The position numbers and the translations under genes are program-made. 64,000 nt of DNA from Mycobacterium sp. ELW1 (lineage in GTDB: Bacteria; Actinomycetota; Actinomycetes; Mycobacteriales; Mycobacteriaceae): NCBI RefSeq assembly GCF_008329905.1, contig NZ_CP032155.1:1488001-1552000 (forward strand), in the 5' to 3' direction. Numbering within the stretch: the first letter of the stretch is position 1; each line of letters opens with the position of its first letter. The notes below the pieces were generated by a model. That model saw nothing but the letters and a program-made list of their open reading frames with translations, was not told the origin of the DNA and made no database searches. Below, piece by piece: positions 44,093 to 52,585 of the stretch.

Positions 44093-45823
44093 TCAGCCGC
44101 GGGGGACTCGTTCCAGACCCATGCCCATGCGCTCCGGCACATGCATGCGGGCGAAGATGCGCGCCACATCGGGGGGCACATCGGTCCGGGTGATGCGGCT
44201 GACGAGCACCATCGTCGCGAACGCCAGCGGAACGGTGATGGCGGCGGGGTAGCCGATCAGCGTCGTCAGCCAGCCGCCGAGCACGTCGTCGCCCACCCGG
44301 CCGGTGATCGCGACGAGGATGGCCAGACCGGAGGCCAGTGCGCCGACGGCCAACCCGGCGATCGCCCCGGCCGCGGTCAGCCCGCGCCACCAGATGCCGA
44401 GGACCAGCAGCGGGCACAGCGTGGACGCGGCGACGGCGAACGCCAGACCCACACCGCGCGACAGCTCCAGGACCGGCGCGACGACCGACAGCGGAATCGG
44501 GATGAGGCCGGCGATCAGCGCCACCATCCGGAAGTCGCGGACCCGCCCGCGCAGCACGTCGGTGGACAGCGCGCCGGCGATGCTGACCAGCAGACCGGGC
44601 GAGGTCGCCAGGAAGGCCGCGATGGCGCCGGCCGCGACCAGCGCGCCGAGCAGTTCGCCGGGCAGCCCGGCGATGGCGGCCGACGGCAGCAGCAGCACCG
44701 CGGCGTCGGCCTTGCCGGTGATGAGCAGCTGCGGCACATACAACCGGGCGAACACCCCGAGCAGCACGGGGAACAGATAGAACAGTGACAGTAGGGCGAT
44801 CACGCTCAGCGCGGTTCGGCGCGCGGCGCGCCCGTCGGTGTTGGTGTAGAAGCGGACCAGCACATGGGGGAGGCCCATCGCGCCGAGGAATGTCGCCACC
44901 ATGATGGAAAACACTTGGTAGAGAGGATGTTTCCCACCCAATCCACCGCCGCTGACGATCCACGCCGAGCCGTCGGCGGGTGCGCCGACGACGACGGGGG
45001 TCTGAGCTCCGGCAGCCAGCGTCAGCTTGCTGCCCTTCTGCAGTTGGTATTCGCCGGAACTGGGCAGGGTGCCGCTGTGGGTCGGGCCGTTCACCGTCAC
45101 ACCGGCCGGGTCGGCGACCGTGACGACCACGTCGGTGTCGATGCTGACGACGGTCGGCTGGTCCACCGTGGGCGGGAGCGGACCGCCGAGTGCGGGGTGT
45201 TCGTGTCCGAAGTGCATGAGCAGCGCCAGCGCGGGCACCGCGACCGCGGTCAGCTTCAGCCAGTACTGGAACGCCTGGACGAACGTGATCGAGCGCATGC
45301 CGCCGCCGACGACGTTGGCGATCACGATCCCGCCGACCGCCAGCGGGCCGATCCAAACCGGCACGCCGAGAAGGGCTTTCAGGGCAAGTCCGGCGCCCTG
45401 ATATTGGGGGATCAGGTAGAAGATGCAGACGGTGACGACTACGAGCATCGCGACCCGGCGCACCCTCGGCGACCCGAGCCGGAACTCCGCGAAATCCGGC
45501 ACGGTGTAGGCGCCGGAGCGGCGCAGGGGAGCGGAGACGAACAGCAACAGACCAAGGTAGCCCGCGGTGAAGCCGACCGGGTACCACAGCGCGTCGGCGC
45601 CGTACTTGGCGATCAAACCGGCGACCCCGAGAAACGAGGCCGCGGAGAGGTATTCACCCGAGATCGCGGCGGCGTTCCATCGTGGGCCAACGGTACGGGA
45701 CGCCACCAGGAAGTCGGATGTGGTGCGCGAGAGCCGGACACCGTAGGCGCCGACGGCCACCGTCGCCACCGCCGCGGCCAGCAAGCCGCCTGCGGTCAGT
45801 GCCGTCGCCGTCGGCCCGCTCAT
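44093..45823 (-). CDS. Sodium:solute symporter family protein
   Basis: The 576-residue protein belongs to the same SSS family as the ActP-like gene beside it: TSDFLVASRTVGPRWNAAAISGEYLSAASFLGV, then LGAMGLPHVLVRFYTNTDGR. Between helices 6 and 7 it has an unusual insert of about 100 residues with beta-strand character (VDQPTVVSIDTDVVVTVADPAGVTVNG...), probably an external domain. It is the last gene of the LytS/LytTR operon: its ATG overlaps the stop of the small membrane protein by 4 bp. The likely role is uptake of the carboxylate sensed by the kinase, or the protein may itself act as a sensor partner. Confidence 0.88.
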   Translation of the reverse strand: MSGPTATALTAGGLLAAAVATVAVGAYGVRLSRTTSDFLVASRTVGPRWNAAAISGEYLSAASFLGVAGLIAKYGADALWYPVGFTAGYLGLLLFVSAPLRRSGAYTVPDFAEFRLGSPRVRRVAMLVVVTVCIFYLIPQYQGAGLALKALLGVPVWIGPLAVGGIVIANVVGGGMRSITFVQAFQYWLKLTAVAVPALALLMHFGHEHPALGGPLPPTVDQPTVVSIDTDVVVTVADPAGVTVNGPTHSGTLPSSGEYQLQKGSKLTLAAGAQTPVVVGAPADGSAWIVSGGGLGGKHPLYQVFSIMVATFLGAMGLPHVLVRFYTNTDGRAARRTALSVIALLSLFYLFPVLLGVFARLYVPQLLITGKADAAVLLLPSAAIAGLPGELLGALVAAGAIAAFLATSPGLLVSIAGALSTDVLRGRVRDFRMVALIAGLIPIPLSVVAPVLELSRGVGLAFAVAASTLCPLLVLGIWWRGLTAAGAIAGLAVGALASGLAILVAITGRVGDDVLGGWLTTLIGYPAAITVPLAFATMVLVSRITRTDVPPDVARIFARMHVPERMGMGLERVPRG

Positions 45824-46200
45824 GGCGGACTCTCATCGTCGACGACGCCCATGAAGTCTCGCTCACCTTGTTCGGCCAGCTTGATGAACAGCCGGCCGAT
45901 CGCGTAGAGCGCGGGATAGACCAGGACCGCCAGGGTCAACCAGTTCAGCCGAACCCCGAATATGGTGGCGGCGGACAGTTCTGGGAACACCGCGTTGATC
46001 AAGGGCAGTGCCGCCATCCCGCCGGCCACCAGGGCGGCCAGTCGCAGCGCCAGACCGAGCTGGGCGCGCATCAGTCCGCGCACCAGCGCGTCCCCGACCT
46101 CGGTCTGCTCCTGCACCTCCACGCGGGTGTGCACCAGGCGGCTGCCGCGCCGGTGGGCCAGCACCACACGCTCGCGCTGCGGGCGACCCGGCCTAGTCAT
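45820..46200 (-). CDS. Small two-helix membrane protein in the LytST-symporter operon
   Basis: The 126-residue protein has a charged N-terminal half (RPGRPQRERVVLAHRRGSRL) and two transmembrane helices (LALRLAALVAGGMAALPLINAVF and LTLAVLVYPALYAIGRLFI). It occupies the place of the DUF485 partner in the other operon and is similar in size and layout, although sequence identity is not obvious. A symporter subunit is therefore the best guess. The ATG at 46200 overlaps the LytTR gene end by 8 bp. Its stop overlaps the symporter start by 4 bp. Confidence 0.78.
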   Translation of the reverse strand: MTRPGRPQRERVVLAHRRGSRLVHTRVEVQEQTEVGDALVRGLMRAQLGLALRLAALVAGGMAALPLINAVFPELSAATIFGVRLNWLTLAVLVYPALYAIGRLFIKLAEQGERDFMGVVDDESPP

Positions 46201-46972
46201 CGGCCGTCCCCGGCCGGAAGGTCCGCATCGGATCACGGATCAGCCGGTCGCGCAGTTCGCGGGCCTGGCGGCGGCTGACCGGAAGCTCGACCGGCGCCGA
46301 CGCCCCGTTGGCCCGCAATCGCACCATCGTCGAGGCGCCGGAGGTGCGCAGCCCGGTCACCATGTTCAGCGCGACGAGATATGACCTGTGCACCCGCTGG
46401 AACCCGCGGCTGCGCCAGCGGTCCTCCAAGGTGCTCAATGGAATCCGCACCAGATGCGAGCCGGAGGCGGCGTGCAGGCGGGCGTAGTCGCCTTCGGCCT
46501 CGACCCAGCCGATGGTGTCGCAGCGCACCAACTGGGTGACCCCGCCGAGCTCGACCGGGATGGTGTCGGCCTGCGGTTCGTCGGCAGGCGGGGCCGGCTC
46601 TGCGGCGCGTGCGGACACCACCCGCCGGACCGCCTCGTCGAGTCGCTCCGTGCGGATCGGTTTGAGCAGATAGTCCAGCGCGCCCACCTCGAAGGCCGCC
46701 AGCGCCTTGTCATCGTGCGCGGTCACGAACACGACAGCAGGTGGGTGAGCGAAATTGCCCAGCACACTGGCCAATTCGAGTCCGGAGAGCCCCGGCATGT
46801 TGATGTCGAGGAAGATCGCGTCCACGGTGCGCTCGTTGATGATGCGCAACGCCGACGTGGCATCGCCGGCGCCGGTCACCTCGGCGACGTCGGGATGCTC
46901 GCCGAGCAGGTAGGTGAGCTCGTCGAGCGCCGGGGCCTCGTCGTCGACCGCCAGCACCCACAGCCCTGCCAT
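46193..46972 (-). CDS. LytTR-family response regulator
   Basis: The 259-residue protein has a receiver domain with the acidic pocket VDDEAP, the phosphorylated Asp in IFLDINMPGLSG near residue 55, Thr in FVTAHDD and Lys in YLLKPI. A LytTR DNA-binding domain follows (VRCDTIGWVEAEGDYARLH, FQRVHRSYLVALNMV). LytTR proteins bind two 9-bp direct repeats 12-13 bp apart. Just such a pair lies at 44022-44051, before the neighbouring DUF485-symporter operon. It is cotranscribed with the kinase 8 bp upstream. Confidence 0.93.
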   Translation of the reverse strand: MAGLWVLAVDDEAPALDELTYLLGEHPDVAEVTGAGDATSALRIINERTVDAIFLDINMPGLSGLELASVLGNFAHPPAVVFVTAHDDKALAAFEVGALDYLLKPIRTERLDEAVRRVVSARAAEPAPPADEPQADTIPVELGGVTQLVRCDTIGWVEAEGDYARLHAASGSHLVRIPLSTLEDRWRSRGFQRVHRSYLVALNMVTGLRTSGASTMVRLRANGASAPVELPVSRRQARELRDRLIRDPMRTFRPGTADD

Positions 46973-46980
46973 GGTTCTCC

Positions 46981-48162
46981 TTAAACCCGTACGCCCGCGC
47001 GGAACTTGGGCACCCGCATGATCACCTTCGTGCCCGCACCCGGGGCGGTCTCGACCACCAGACCGTAGTCGTTGCCGAACGCCGCGCGCAGGCGATGGTC
47101 GACATTGCTCAGCCCGACGTGGGCGGCCTGCTCCCCGTCGCCCAGAACGTCGCCGTGCCCGGAGCGCAACGTCTCGGGGTCCATGCCGATGCCGTCGTCC
47201 TCCACGCTGATGACGCAGTCGGAACCCTCATTGCGAGCGATGATTTCGATCGATCCGGCCTGCCGCCCGGCCAGACCGTGGCGCACCGCGTTCTCGACCA
47301 GCGGCTGCAGCGCCAGGAAGGGCACCACGACGGTCAGCACCTCGGGAGCGATCTGCAGGGTCACCGAGAGATTCGGCCCGAACCGGGCCCGTTCGAGGGT
47401 GAGGTATCGATCGATGTTGCGCAGCTCGTCGGCCAGCACCGTGTACGGGCCCGCGGAGCGGAACGAGTAGCGGGTGAAGTCGGCGAACTCCAGGATGAGG
47501 TCGCGGGCCCGGTCGGGGTCGGTGCGGACGAACGAGGCAATCGTGTTGAGCGCGTTGTAGATGAAGTGCGGGCTGATCTGCGCGCGCAGCGCCAGCACCT
47601 CGGCGCGGTCGAGGCGGGCCCGCGACGCGTCGAGCTCGGCCAGCTCGAGCTGGCTGGCGGCGTACCGCGCGACCTCGGCGACCGCACCCAGCATGCCCGG
47701 CGACGGTTCGGCGGTGTTGACCACGACGAGCACGCCGATCACCATGTCGTCGTCGTCGAGCAGCGGCTGGGCCACCACCGCGGGGGTCTGATCGCGGGCG
47801 AGCACCCGGCGCTGCCCGGAGATCGCGTCCCTGGCCGTGTGGTGACAGACCTCGAGGATGGCCGGCGTCCACACCGCGGCACCGGGCGGATCGATTGCCA
47901 GCAGGGCGGTGTCGCCGTCGTAGAGCGCGACACCGTCCGAGCCGGTGAGCCCCCGCAGGTGCGGGGCAGCGCCCGTCGCGGAGTCGGCGTTCAGGCCTTT
48001 GCGCAGCGAGCGCGCCGCCAGCGACGCGGTGTGCAGCGCGGCGTGCACCGTCCGCTCGGCCGGTGTGGTGACCACGCTGCGGGTCAGTACGGCGATCGCG
48101 CCGACGATCAATGCGACCGCGGCGAGCGCGACGGCCAGCGCGAGCGCTACCGCACCCGACAT
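46981..48162 (-). CDS. LytS-type sensor histidine kinase
   Basis: The 393-residue kinase has one N-terminal transmembrane helix, a GAF-like sensory region from about residue 65 to 160 (LRGLTGSDGVALYDGDTALLAID...), and the HisKA-7TM/His_kinase motif LRAQISPHFIYNALNTIASFVR with the phosphorylated His. An HATPase domain follows with the N-box in LQPLVENAVRHGL and the G-box DDGIGMDPE. It pairs with the LytTR regulator downstream. GAF-containing LytS-like kinases sense small metabolites; the signal is probably a carboxylate related to the symporter substrate. Confidence 0.92.
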   Translation of the reverse strand: MSGAVALALAVALAAVALIVGAIAVLTRSVVTTPAERTVHAALHTASLAARSLRKGLNADSATGAAPHLRGLTGSDGVALYDGDTALLAIDPPGAAVWTPAILEVCHHTARDAISGQRRVLARDQTPAVVAQPLLDDDDMVIGVLVVVNTAEPSPGMLGAVAEVARYAASQLELAELDASRARLDRAEVLALRAQISPHFIYNALNTIASFVRTDPDRARDLILEFADFTRYSFRSAGPYTVLADELRNIDRYLTLERARFGPNLSVTLQIAPEVLTVVVPFLALQPLVENAVRHGLAGRQAGSIEIIARNEGSDCVISVEDDGIGMDPETLRSGHGDVLGDGEQAAHVGLSNVDHRLRAAFGNDYGLVVETAPGAGTKVIMRVPKFRAGVRV

Positions 48163-48175
48163 GTCGGCGCCTCGC

Positions 48176-48286
48176 TTACTGGACGGGGCAGATCACGCCT
48201 TGCGCCGCCAGCTCCAGGCCGATGTATCCCGGTATGCCGCCGATGCATGCCTGATGCGCGACCGCAGGAGCAATCACCCGTCTCAT
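48176..48286 (-). CDS. Possible small protein upstream of the kinase (36 aa)
   Basis: A short frame encodes MRRVIAPAVAHQACIGGIPGYIGLELAAQGVICPVQ and ends 14 bp before the kinase ATG. Two cysteines and the IGGIPGYIGLELAAQGVICPV pattern recall the C-terminal part of small secreted mycobacterial proteins, but no signal peptide is complete. It may be a leader peptide, a truncated gene or chance. Confidence 0.35.
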   Translation of the reverse strand: MRRVIAPAVAHQACIGGIPGYIGLELAAQGVICPVQ

Positions 48287-48344
48287 GCGTTCACGATTGC
48301 ACACCTGAGCGGCCCAGATACCCGAACCGATCCGATCGTCGTCC

Positions 48345-48350
48345 TAGACT
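48345..48350 (+). promoter_or_regulatory. -10 box of a leaderless promoter for the HhH-GPD gene
   Basis: TAGACT lies 7 nt before the ATG at 48358, the usual leaderless spacing; no ribosome site is seen. Confidence 0.45.
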
Positions 48351-48357
48351 GTCGGCC

Positions 48358-48933
48358 ATGGCGAGATTGCAGCTCACCGGAGATCCCGCGTCCGACGATC
48401 TGTTGAGTGAGGATCCGTTCGCGCTATTGACCGGCATGCTGCTTGATCAGCAGATCCCGATGGAGACGGCGTTCGCCGGGCCCCGCAAGATCGCCGAGCG
48501 GATCGGCGGTATCGACCCCCGGCTGATCGCCGACTGCGACCCCGAGCAGTTCACTGAAGAGTTCTCGAAAACACCTGCCGTGCACCGGTTTCCGGGATCG
48601 ATGGCCAAGCGTGTGCAGGACCTGGCCCGCGAGATCGTCGACCGCTACGACGGCGACGCCGCGCAGCTGTGGCTCGACGGCGATCCCGACGGCGCCGAGG
48701 TCCTGCGCAGGCTGAAGGCGCTGCCCGGCTTCGGTGAGCAGAAGGCCAAGATCTTCCTGGCCCTGTTGGGCAAGCAGTACGGCGTCACCCCGAAGGGCTG
48801 GCGCGAGGCGGCCGGTGACTACGGCAAGGCCGGCACCCACATGTCGATCGCCGATGTGGTCGACAAGGGGTCGCTGGACGAGGTCAGGGCGTACAAGAAG
48901 AAGATGAAGGCCGCAGCGAAGGCGAAAGCCTGA
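48358..48933 (+). CDS. HhH-GPD-type base-excision DNA repair protein
   Basis: The 191-residue all-helical protein has LLSEDPFALLTGMLLDQQIPMETAF at the N-terminus and the helix-hairpin-helix LKALPGFGEQKAKIFLALLG near residue 124. This is the HhH-GPD glycosylase superfamily, in a short actinobacterial subgroup often listed as Rv1156-like. No iron-sulfur Cys cluster is present. The catalytic Asp or Lys cannot be identified with confidence, so it may be a glycosylase or a DNA-binding relative. The basic tail (KKKMKAAAKAKA) fits nucleic-acid binding. Confidence 0.85.
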   Translation: MARLQLTGDPASDDLLSEDPFALLTGMLLDQQIPMETAFAGPRKIAERIGGIDPRLIADCDPEQFTEEFSKTPAVHRFPGSMAKRVQDLAREIVDRYDGDAAQLWLDGDPDGAEVLRRLKALPGFGEQKAKIFLALLGKQYGVTPKGWREAAGDYGKAGTHMSIADVVDKGSLDEVRAYKKKMKAAAKAKA

Positions 48934-48976
48934 GTCATAGAGTGGGCGAAGGCGAAGGCCGGATAACGGAGGATCC

Positions 48977-49123
48977 ATGAAGACTCACATCAATTGCCCG
49001 TGTGGCGAAGCGATCAGCGCCAAGGACGAGGACGAACTCGTCGACCTCACCAAGCAGCACCTCGCCGCGGCGCACCCCGGCATGGATTACGGCCGGGACG
49101 AAATCCTGTTCATGGCCTACTAG
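48977..49123 (+). CDS. DUF1059-like small protein (48 aa)
   Basis: The 48-residue protein MKTHINCPCGEAISAKDEDE...DYGRDEILFMAY has the DUF1059 pattern: a CPCG metal-binding-like start and a conserved HLAAAHPGM motif. The GGAGG ribosome site sits 4 bp before the ATG. It follows the HhH-GPD gene by 43 bp. A strong hairpin downstream separates it from the convergent WS/DGAT gene. The function is unknown. Confidence 0.8.
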   Translation: MKTHINCPCGEAISAKDEDELVDLTKQHLAAAHPGMDYGRDEILFMAY

Positions 49124-49139
49124 GCACTGTCATCGAACC

Positions 49140-49183
49140 AGAACTGAGAGCGACGTTTCGCCGAAATTTTCGCTCTCAGTTCT
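49140..49183. terminator. 14-bp-stem hairpin between convergent genes
   Basis: Arms 49140-49153 and 49170-49183 (AGAACTGAGAGCGA and its complement) are perfectly paired around a 16-nt loop. The hairpin lies between the DUF1059-like gene (+) and the WS/DGAT gene (-). It probably acts as a bidirectional terminator. Confidence 0.72.
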
Positions 49184-49195
49184 ATCTCGATGCGC

Positions 49196-50596
49196 TCAGG
49201 CCACCCCGACGGCGGCCTCGAGTTCCGCGAGCGCGGTGTCGGTCAGCGGAATGAGGTCGTCGACGTCGGCCATCACCTCACGGTCGGCGATGTACCCGAC
49301 GCCGATTCGGTCGGCGTAGGAGCACAACGTCACGTTGAGCGCCATCCCGTCGTACACCACGGACACCGGATAGATCTCGTCGACGCTGGCGCCGTTGAGG
49401 TAACTCTGCCTGGGCGGCCCCGGCACGTTCGAGATCGGCAGGTTGTAACTGGGCCGCACCCATGAGCTGAAGGGCAGCAGCGGAGCCAGCGCCGTCGGCA
49501 CGACAGCCGGCATGAGGACCATCAGCATCGCGCCCGGGCCCCGAGCCGCAACCTGGTGCTTGACCCCTGCCATCGCCTCGTGGATCAGCCGCAGCCGCTC
49601 CGCCGGGTCATCGCGGTTCGTGGCCAGCGGGCACAGCCCGAGCCCGAACTGGTTGCCGTGCCCGTTGTCGCCGGCGTCCGCGTCGCGATCGCGCACCGTC
49701 ACCGGGCACAGCGCCACCAGCGACTGTTCGGGCAGTTCGTCCTGTGCGGTCAGCCACTCCCGCAGCACACCGGCGACCAACGCCGTCACGACGTCGTTGC
49801 CGGTGACACCGGCTACGTGCTGGATGGCGCGAATTCTGTTGTGGTCCAGGCTGGTTGCCGCAAAGGCCCGCTGGTGACCCAGCTTGGTGTTGAACCGGGT
49901 GTGCGGTGCGCCGAACGGCGCCGCGATCGTGGGCGTGATCAGTCCGCCGACCAGGGTGGTCACTTCCGCCGATGCGACGTTGCGGGCCAGACTCAATCCG
50001 GACGCCGCGACACCCGCGACGTCACGCACCACCGACAGCGGATTGAGACCGCGGCGGCGGGGCGGTTCGGGCGGCGAGGCGTCGGCGTAGAACGGCGGCA
50101 TGTCGCGCCGGTCCGGATCTTCCGAGAGCGAATCGGCGACCATCTTCAGGCCCGCGACGCCGTCGATCACGATGTGATGGATCTTGATGTACAGGGCGAA
50201 CCGGCCACCCTCCAGCCCGTCGATCAGATACGCCATCCACATCGGCGCCGACCGGTCGAGCGGCTCGGCGTGCAACTCCGACACCAGCTCCCACAGTTCC
50301 GTGGTGCCCGCATCGGGCGGCAATGTCAGCCGGTGCAGGTGGTGGCCCATGTCCAGCTCGTCGACTTCGCGCCACACCCACAAGCCGCCGGTGTCCACGC
50401 CGCGGTGCGGGCGCCGGCGCAGCCGCGGGTCGACCGGGTCGGAGGCGGTCAGGGCTTGGTCGTAGAGCTCGTCGACGAAGGTCGTGCTCGAGGTCCCGCT
50501 CGGCGGGGTCATGATCAGCGCGACGGCGACGTGCATCGGGCTGGAGATCAGCTCAGCCGTCAGCATCATCGCGTCAAGTGGGTCGAGCGTCTCCAT
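49196..50596 (-). CDS. Wax ester synthase/diacylglycerol acyltransferase (WS/DGAT)
   Basis: The 466-residue protein has the full WS/DGAT set: LDAMMLTAELISSPMHVA at the start, the active site HHIVIDG near residue 139 (KIHHIVIDGVAGLKM), and NLPISNVPGP near residue 400. These enzymes join acyl-CoA to diacylglycerol or fatty alcohols to make storage triacylglycerol or wax ester, at the membrane/lipid-droplet surface. It is in the same position as in related mycobacteria, between the Rv1156-like and Rv1157c-like genes. An ATG at 50596 starts the gene. Confidence 0.93.
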   Translation of the reverse strand: METLDPLDAMMLTAELISSPMHVAVALIMTPPSGTSSTTFVDELYDQALTASDPVDPRLRRRPHRGVDTGGLWVWREVDELDMGHHLHRLTLPPDAGTTELWELVSELHAEPLDRSAPMWMAYLIDGLEGGRFALYIKIHHIVIDGVAGLKMVADSLSEDPDRRDMPPFYADASPPEPPRRRGLNPLSVVRDVAGVAASGLSLARNVASAEVTTLVGGLITPTIAAPFGAPHTRFNTKLGHQRAFAATSLDHNRIRAIQHVAGVTGNDVVTALVAGVLREWLTAQDELPEQSLVALCPVTVRDRDADAGDNGHGNQFGLGLCPLATNRDDPAERLRLIHEAMAGVKHQVAARGPGAMLMVLMPAVVPTALAPLLPFSSWVRPSYNLPISNVPGPPRQSYLNGASVDEIYPVSVVYDGMALNVTLCSYADRIGVGYIADREVMADVDDLIPLTDTALAELEAAVGVA

Positions 50597-50658
50597 GTGG
50601 TACCGACCCCCGTCGGGTTGGAATGCCGATCCCCAACCCTAGCGCGGCTTTTCGCGCC

Positions 50659-51756
50659 TCAGGGGACGACGGTGGAACCGATGGTCGGCATGAAGGTGCA
50701 CTGCTTGTCGACAGTGGTGACCTGGCCGAAGATCGTCGACATGATGCTGCCGGAGCCGGTGTCGGCGATGGCGGTCAGCGTGGTCGGGCCCGCGGAGTTG
50801 ATGTCCGGGTTGGGCTTCAGCGTGACGCTGCCCGACTTGCCGCTGGTCAGGTTGACCCAGGTGACGTTGAGGGGGAGCTTCTGCTCGGCGGCGGGGGCGG
50901 GAGTGCCGACCGCGGTGAAGACGTAGGCGGTCTGCCCGGCGGCCGGACCCGGGGTCGGGATCTTGGCCGGCCCGGCGACGGAGATCGCGGTCGCGATCAC
51001 ATTGCCGCCGTCCTTGAGGCAGCCGTTGCTGATCGACGGATACATGAAGTCCTGGGTCGGCGGGCTGGCCGGGTCGTAGTTCGGCGGAGTCGCCGCCGCG
51101 GGCGCCGGGGCCGGCGTGGCGACGTTGATCGAGTTACCGGCCGGCGTCGCCGACGGGGTGGGCGGGGCGGCCGGGTTCACGACGGTCACCGGGGTGGGGA
51201 CCTCGGGCAGTGCCTCCGGTGCCGGGCCGACGGCATGCGCAGGGTCGATGCCGACCGGCAGATGTGCTTCGGTGCCGAAGATCGAGCTGGGTGCGGCGCC
51301 ATCGGGCAGATGTTCAGGCAGGGGGACAGGGCCGTTACCCGTGCCGGGCGTCAGCAACGGCGTGGTGCCGTGCGCGACGCCGAGCGCCTGGGGGGCGGCG
51401 GGGGGAGCCGCCGCAGGCAACGCGGCCGACGGGCCGGCGGCCCCGCCCTCCTGCACGAACTTGGTCACTTGCTGGGCCAGCGCCGCCGAGCCGCCCGGCG
51501 TGGTGGCACCACCAGCGAGTTGCGAAGCCGCCGCGAGCAGCAGCGACTGCGCCGATGAGGGGTTCCCCGCGGCCTGCTGGACAACCGGGCCGAGCATCTG
51601 CATGGCGTCGAGGCCGGGCAGCTGGCCGGGATCCAGCGGGATGGCCGGATCCGCGGCCGCGACCGGGCTGAACGCCAGGTTGGTCGCGGCCACGAACGCG
51701 GCGGTGGTCAGCCCGATAGCCATTTTGGCGATCTGCGGCACGGTGAACTCCCTCAT
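50659..51756 (-). CDS. Ala/Pro-rich secreted protein (Rv1157c homologue)
   Basis: The 365-residue protein has a signal peptide (MAIGLTTAAFVAATNLAFSPVAAADPA, cut after AAA) and a long Ala/Pro-rich segment (residues about 60-240). A C-terminal domain of about 120 residues follows (QDFMYPSISNGCLKDGGNVIATAISVAGPAKIP, DKQCTFMPTIGSTVV) with two Cys that may pair. Gene order (WS/DGAT, this gene, a second Ala/Pro-rich gene, pimE) is that of Rv1157c-Rv1158c-Rv1159. It is likely a cell-wall or secreted protein; its function is unknown. Confidence 0.88.
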   Translation of the reverse strand: MREFTVPQIAKMAIGLTTAAFVAATNLAFSPVAAADPAIPLDPGQLPGLDAMQMLGPVVQQAAGNPSSAQSLLLAAASQLAGGATTPGGSAALAQQVTKFVQEGGAAGPSAALPAAAPPAAPQALGVAHGTTPLLTPGTGNGPVPLPEHLPDGAAPSSIFGTEAHLPVGIDPAHAVGPAPEALPEVPTPVTVVNPAAPPTPSATPAGNSINVATPAPAPAAATPPNYDPASPPTQDFMYPSISNGCLKDGGNVIATAISVAGPAKIPTPGPAAGQTAYVFTAVGTPAPAAEQKLPLNVTWVNLTSGKSGSVTLKPNPDINSAGPTTLTAIADTGSGSIMSTIFGQVTTVDKQCTFMPTIGSTVVP

Positions 51757-51770
51757 CGGGTGGTGGTTGG

Positions 51771-52379
51771 TCAGGGCAGAGCGGACAGCGGCAGCAGCTG
51801 GCCGAGGCCGGCGCCACCCGGGGTGGTCGGCGCGACCGGGCCGCTGGCCGGCGGTACCCCGGCCGGTCCGGCAACCCCGGTCGCCACGGGGGCGATGGGG
51901 GCCGGGTTACCGACCGACAGGCTGTCGCCGACCTTGACCGGGAACGGCATGTCCGTCGGCGTCAGGCTGCCCAGGTCACCGGGCACTCCGAGCTGATTGA
52001 GCAGCGGGGCGACGGCCCCGGTTATCCCGCCCGGTGCAGGAGCCGCCGGTGCGGCCGCGGGGGCGGCCGGGGCCGGCATGCCCGGCAGGGTGGCGGTGGC
52101 CGGAGCGCCGCCGATCGGCGAGACCGGCAACGTCGACGGTGCGCCGGTGAGAGCCGACGCGCCGCCGAGAGCGGTCGCGGCGGATTGCAGGATCGCCGCG
52201 GCGCTGGCCGGGTTCGTGACGAACTGCTGCAACATGTTCAGTGCGGGCACGCCGGGAACAGCCGGCGAGACACCGGGGTCGGCGGCGGCCGACGGGCTCA
52301 GTGCGAGTGCGGCCGAGCACAGCCCGGCAGCCGCAATCGCGTTGGCGGCGAACAACTTTGAAATACGTGACATGGTCAT
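51771..52379 (-). CDS. Ala/Pro-rich secreted protein (Rv1158c homologue)
   Basis: The 202-residue protein has a signal peptide (FAANAIAAAGLCSAALALSPSAAADPG) and is mainly Ala/Pro/Gly with repeated GTPSTLPVSPIGG-like turns and no globular domain. The mature start (ADPGVSPAVPGVPALNMLQQFVTNPASAAAILQSAATALGG) resembles that of the following gene (ADPAIPLDPGQLPGLDAMQML...), so the two are probably old duplicates. It lies 14 bp before the Rv1157c-like gene on the same strand. Its function is unknown. Confidence 0.85.
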   Translation of the reverse strand: MTMSRISKLFAANAIAAAGLCSAALALSPSAAADPGVSPAVPGVPALNMLQQFVTNPASAAAILQSAATALGGASALTGAPSTLPVSPIGGAPATATLPGMPAPAAPAAAPAAPAPGGITGAVAPLLNQLGVPGDLGSLTPTDMPFPVKVGDSLSVGNPAPIAPVATGVAGPAGVPPASGPVAPTTPGGAGLGQLLPLSALP

Positions 52380-52573
52380 CCCAATCCCTCGATTGCAGGT
52401 CTGAACCCGAAGGTAGTCCGTTACTAGAGTTACTCAAGTGACACGTGTGGTGTTTATGCAACCGTTACGGCAGTGATGGTCTTGTGTGATGCGCGGGCCC
52501 GTCGCACCGGCCTCGGGTCCGGCGCGCTCACGTGCGCGTAGCGCCTGTCAGCGCGCCGGATTCGCCGCGTCGC

Positions 52574-52579
52574 TACAGT
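52574..52579 (+). promoter_or_regulatory. -10 box of a leaderless pimE promoter
   Basis: TACAGT lies 6 nt before the GTG at 52586 and there is no ribosome site. This supports the GTG as the true start of pimE. Confidence 0.5.
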
Positions 52580-52585
52580 CGCCAC

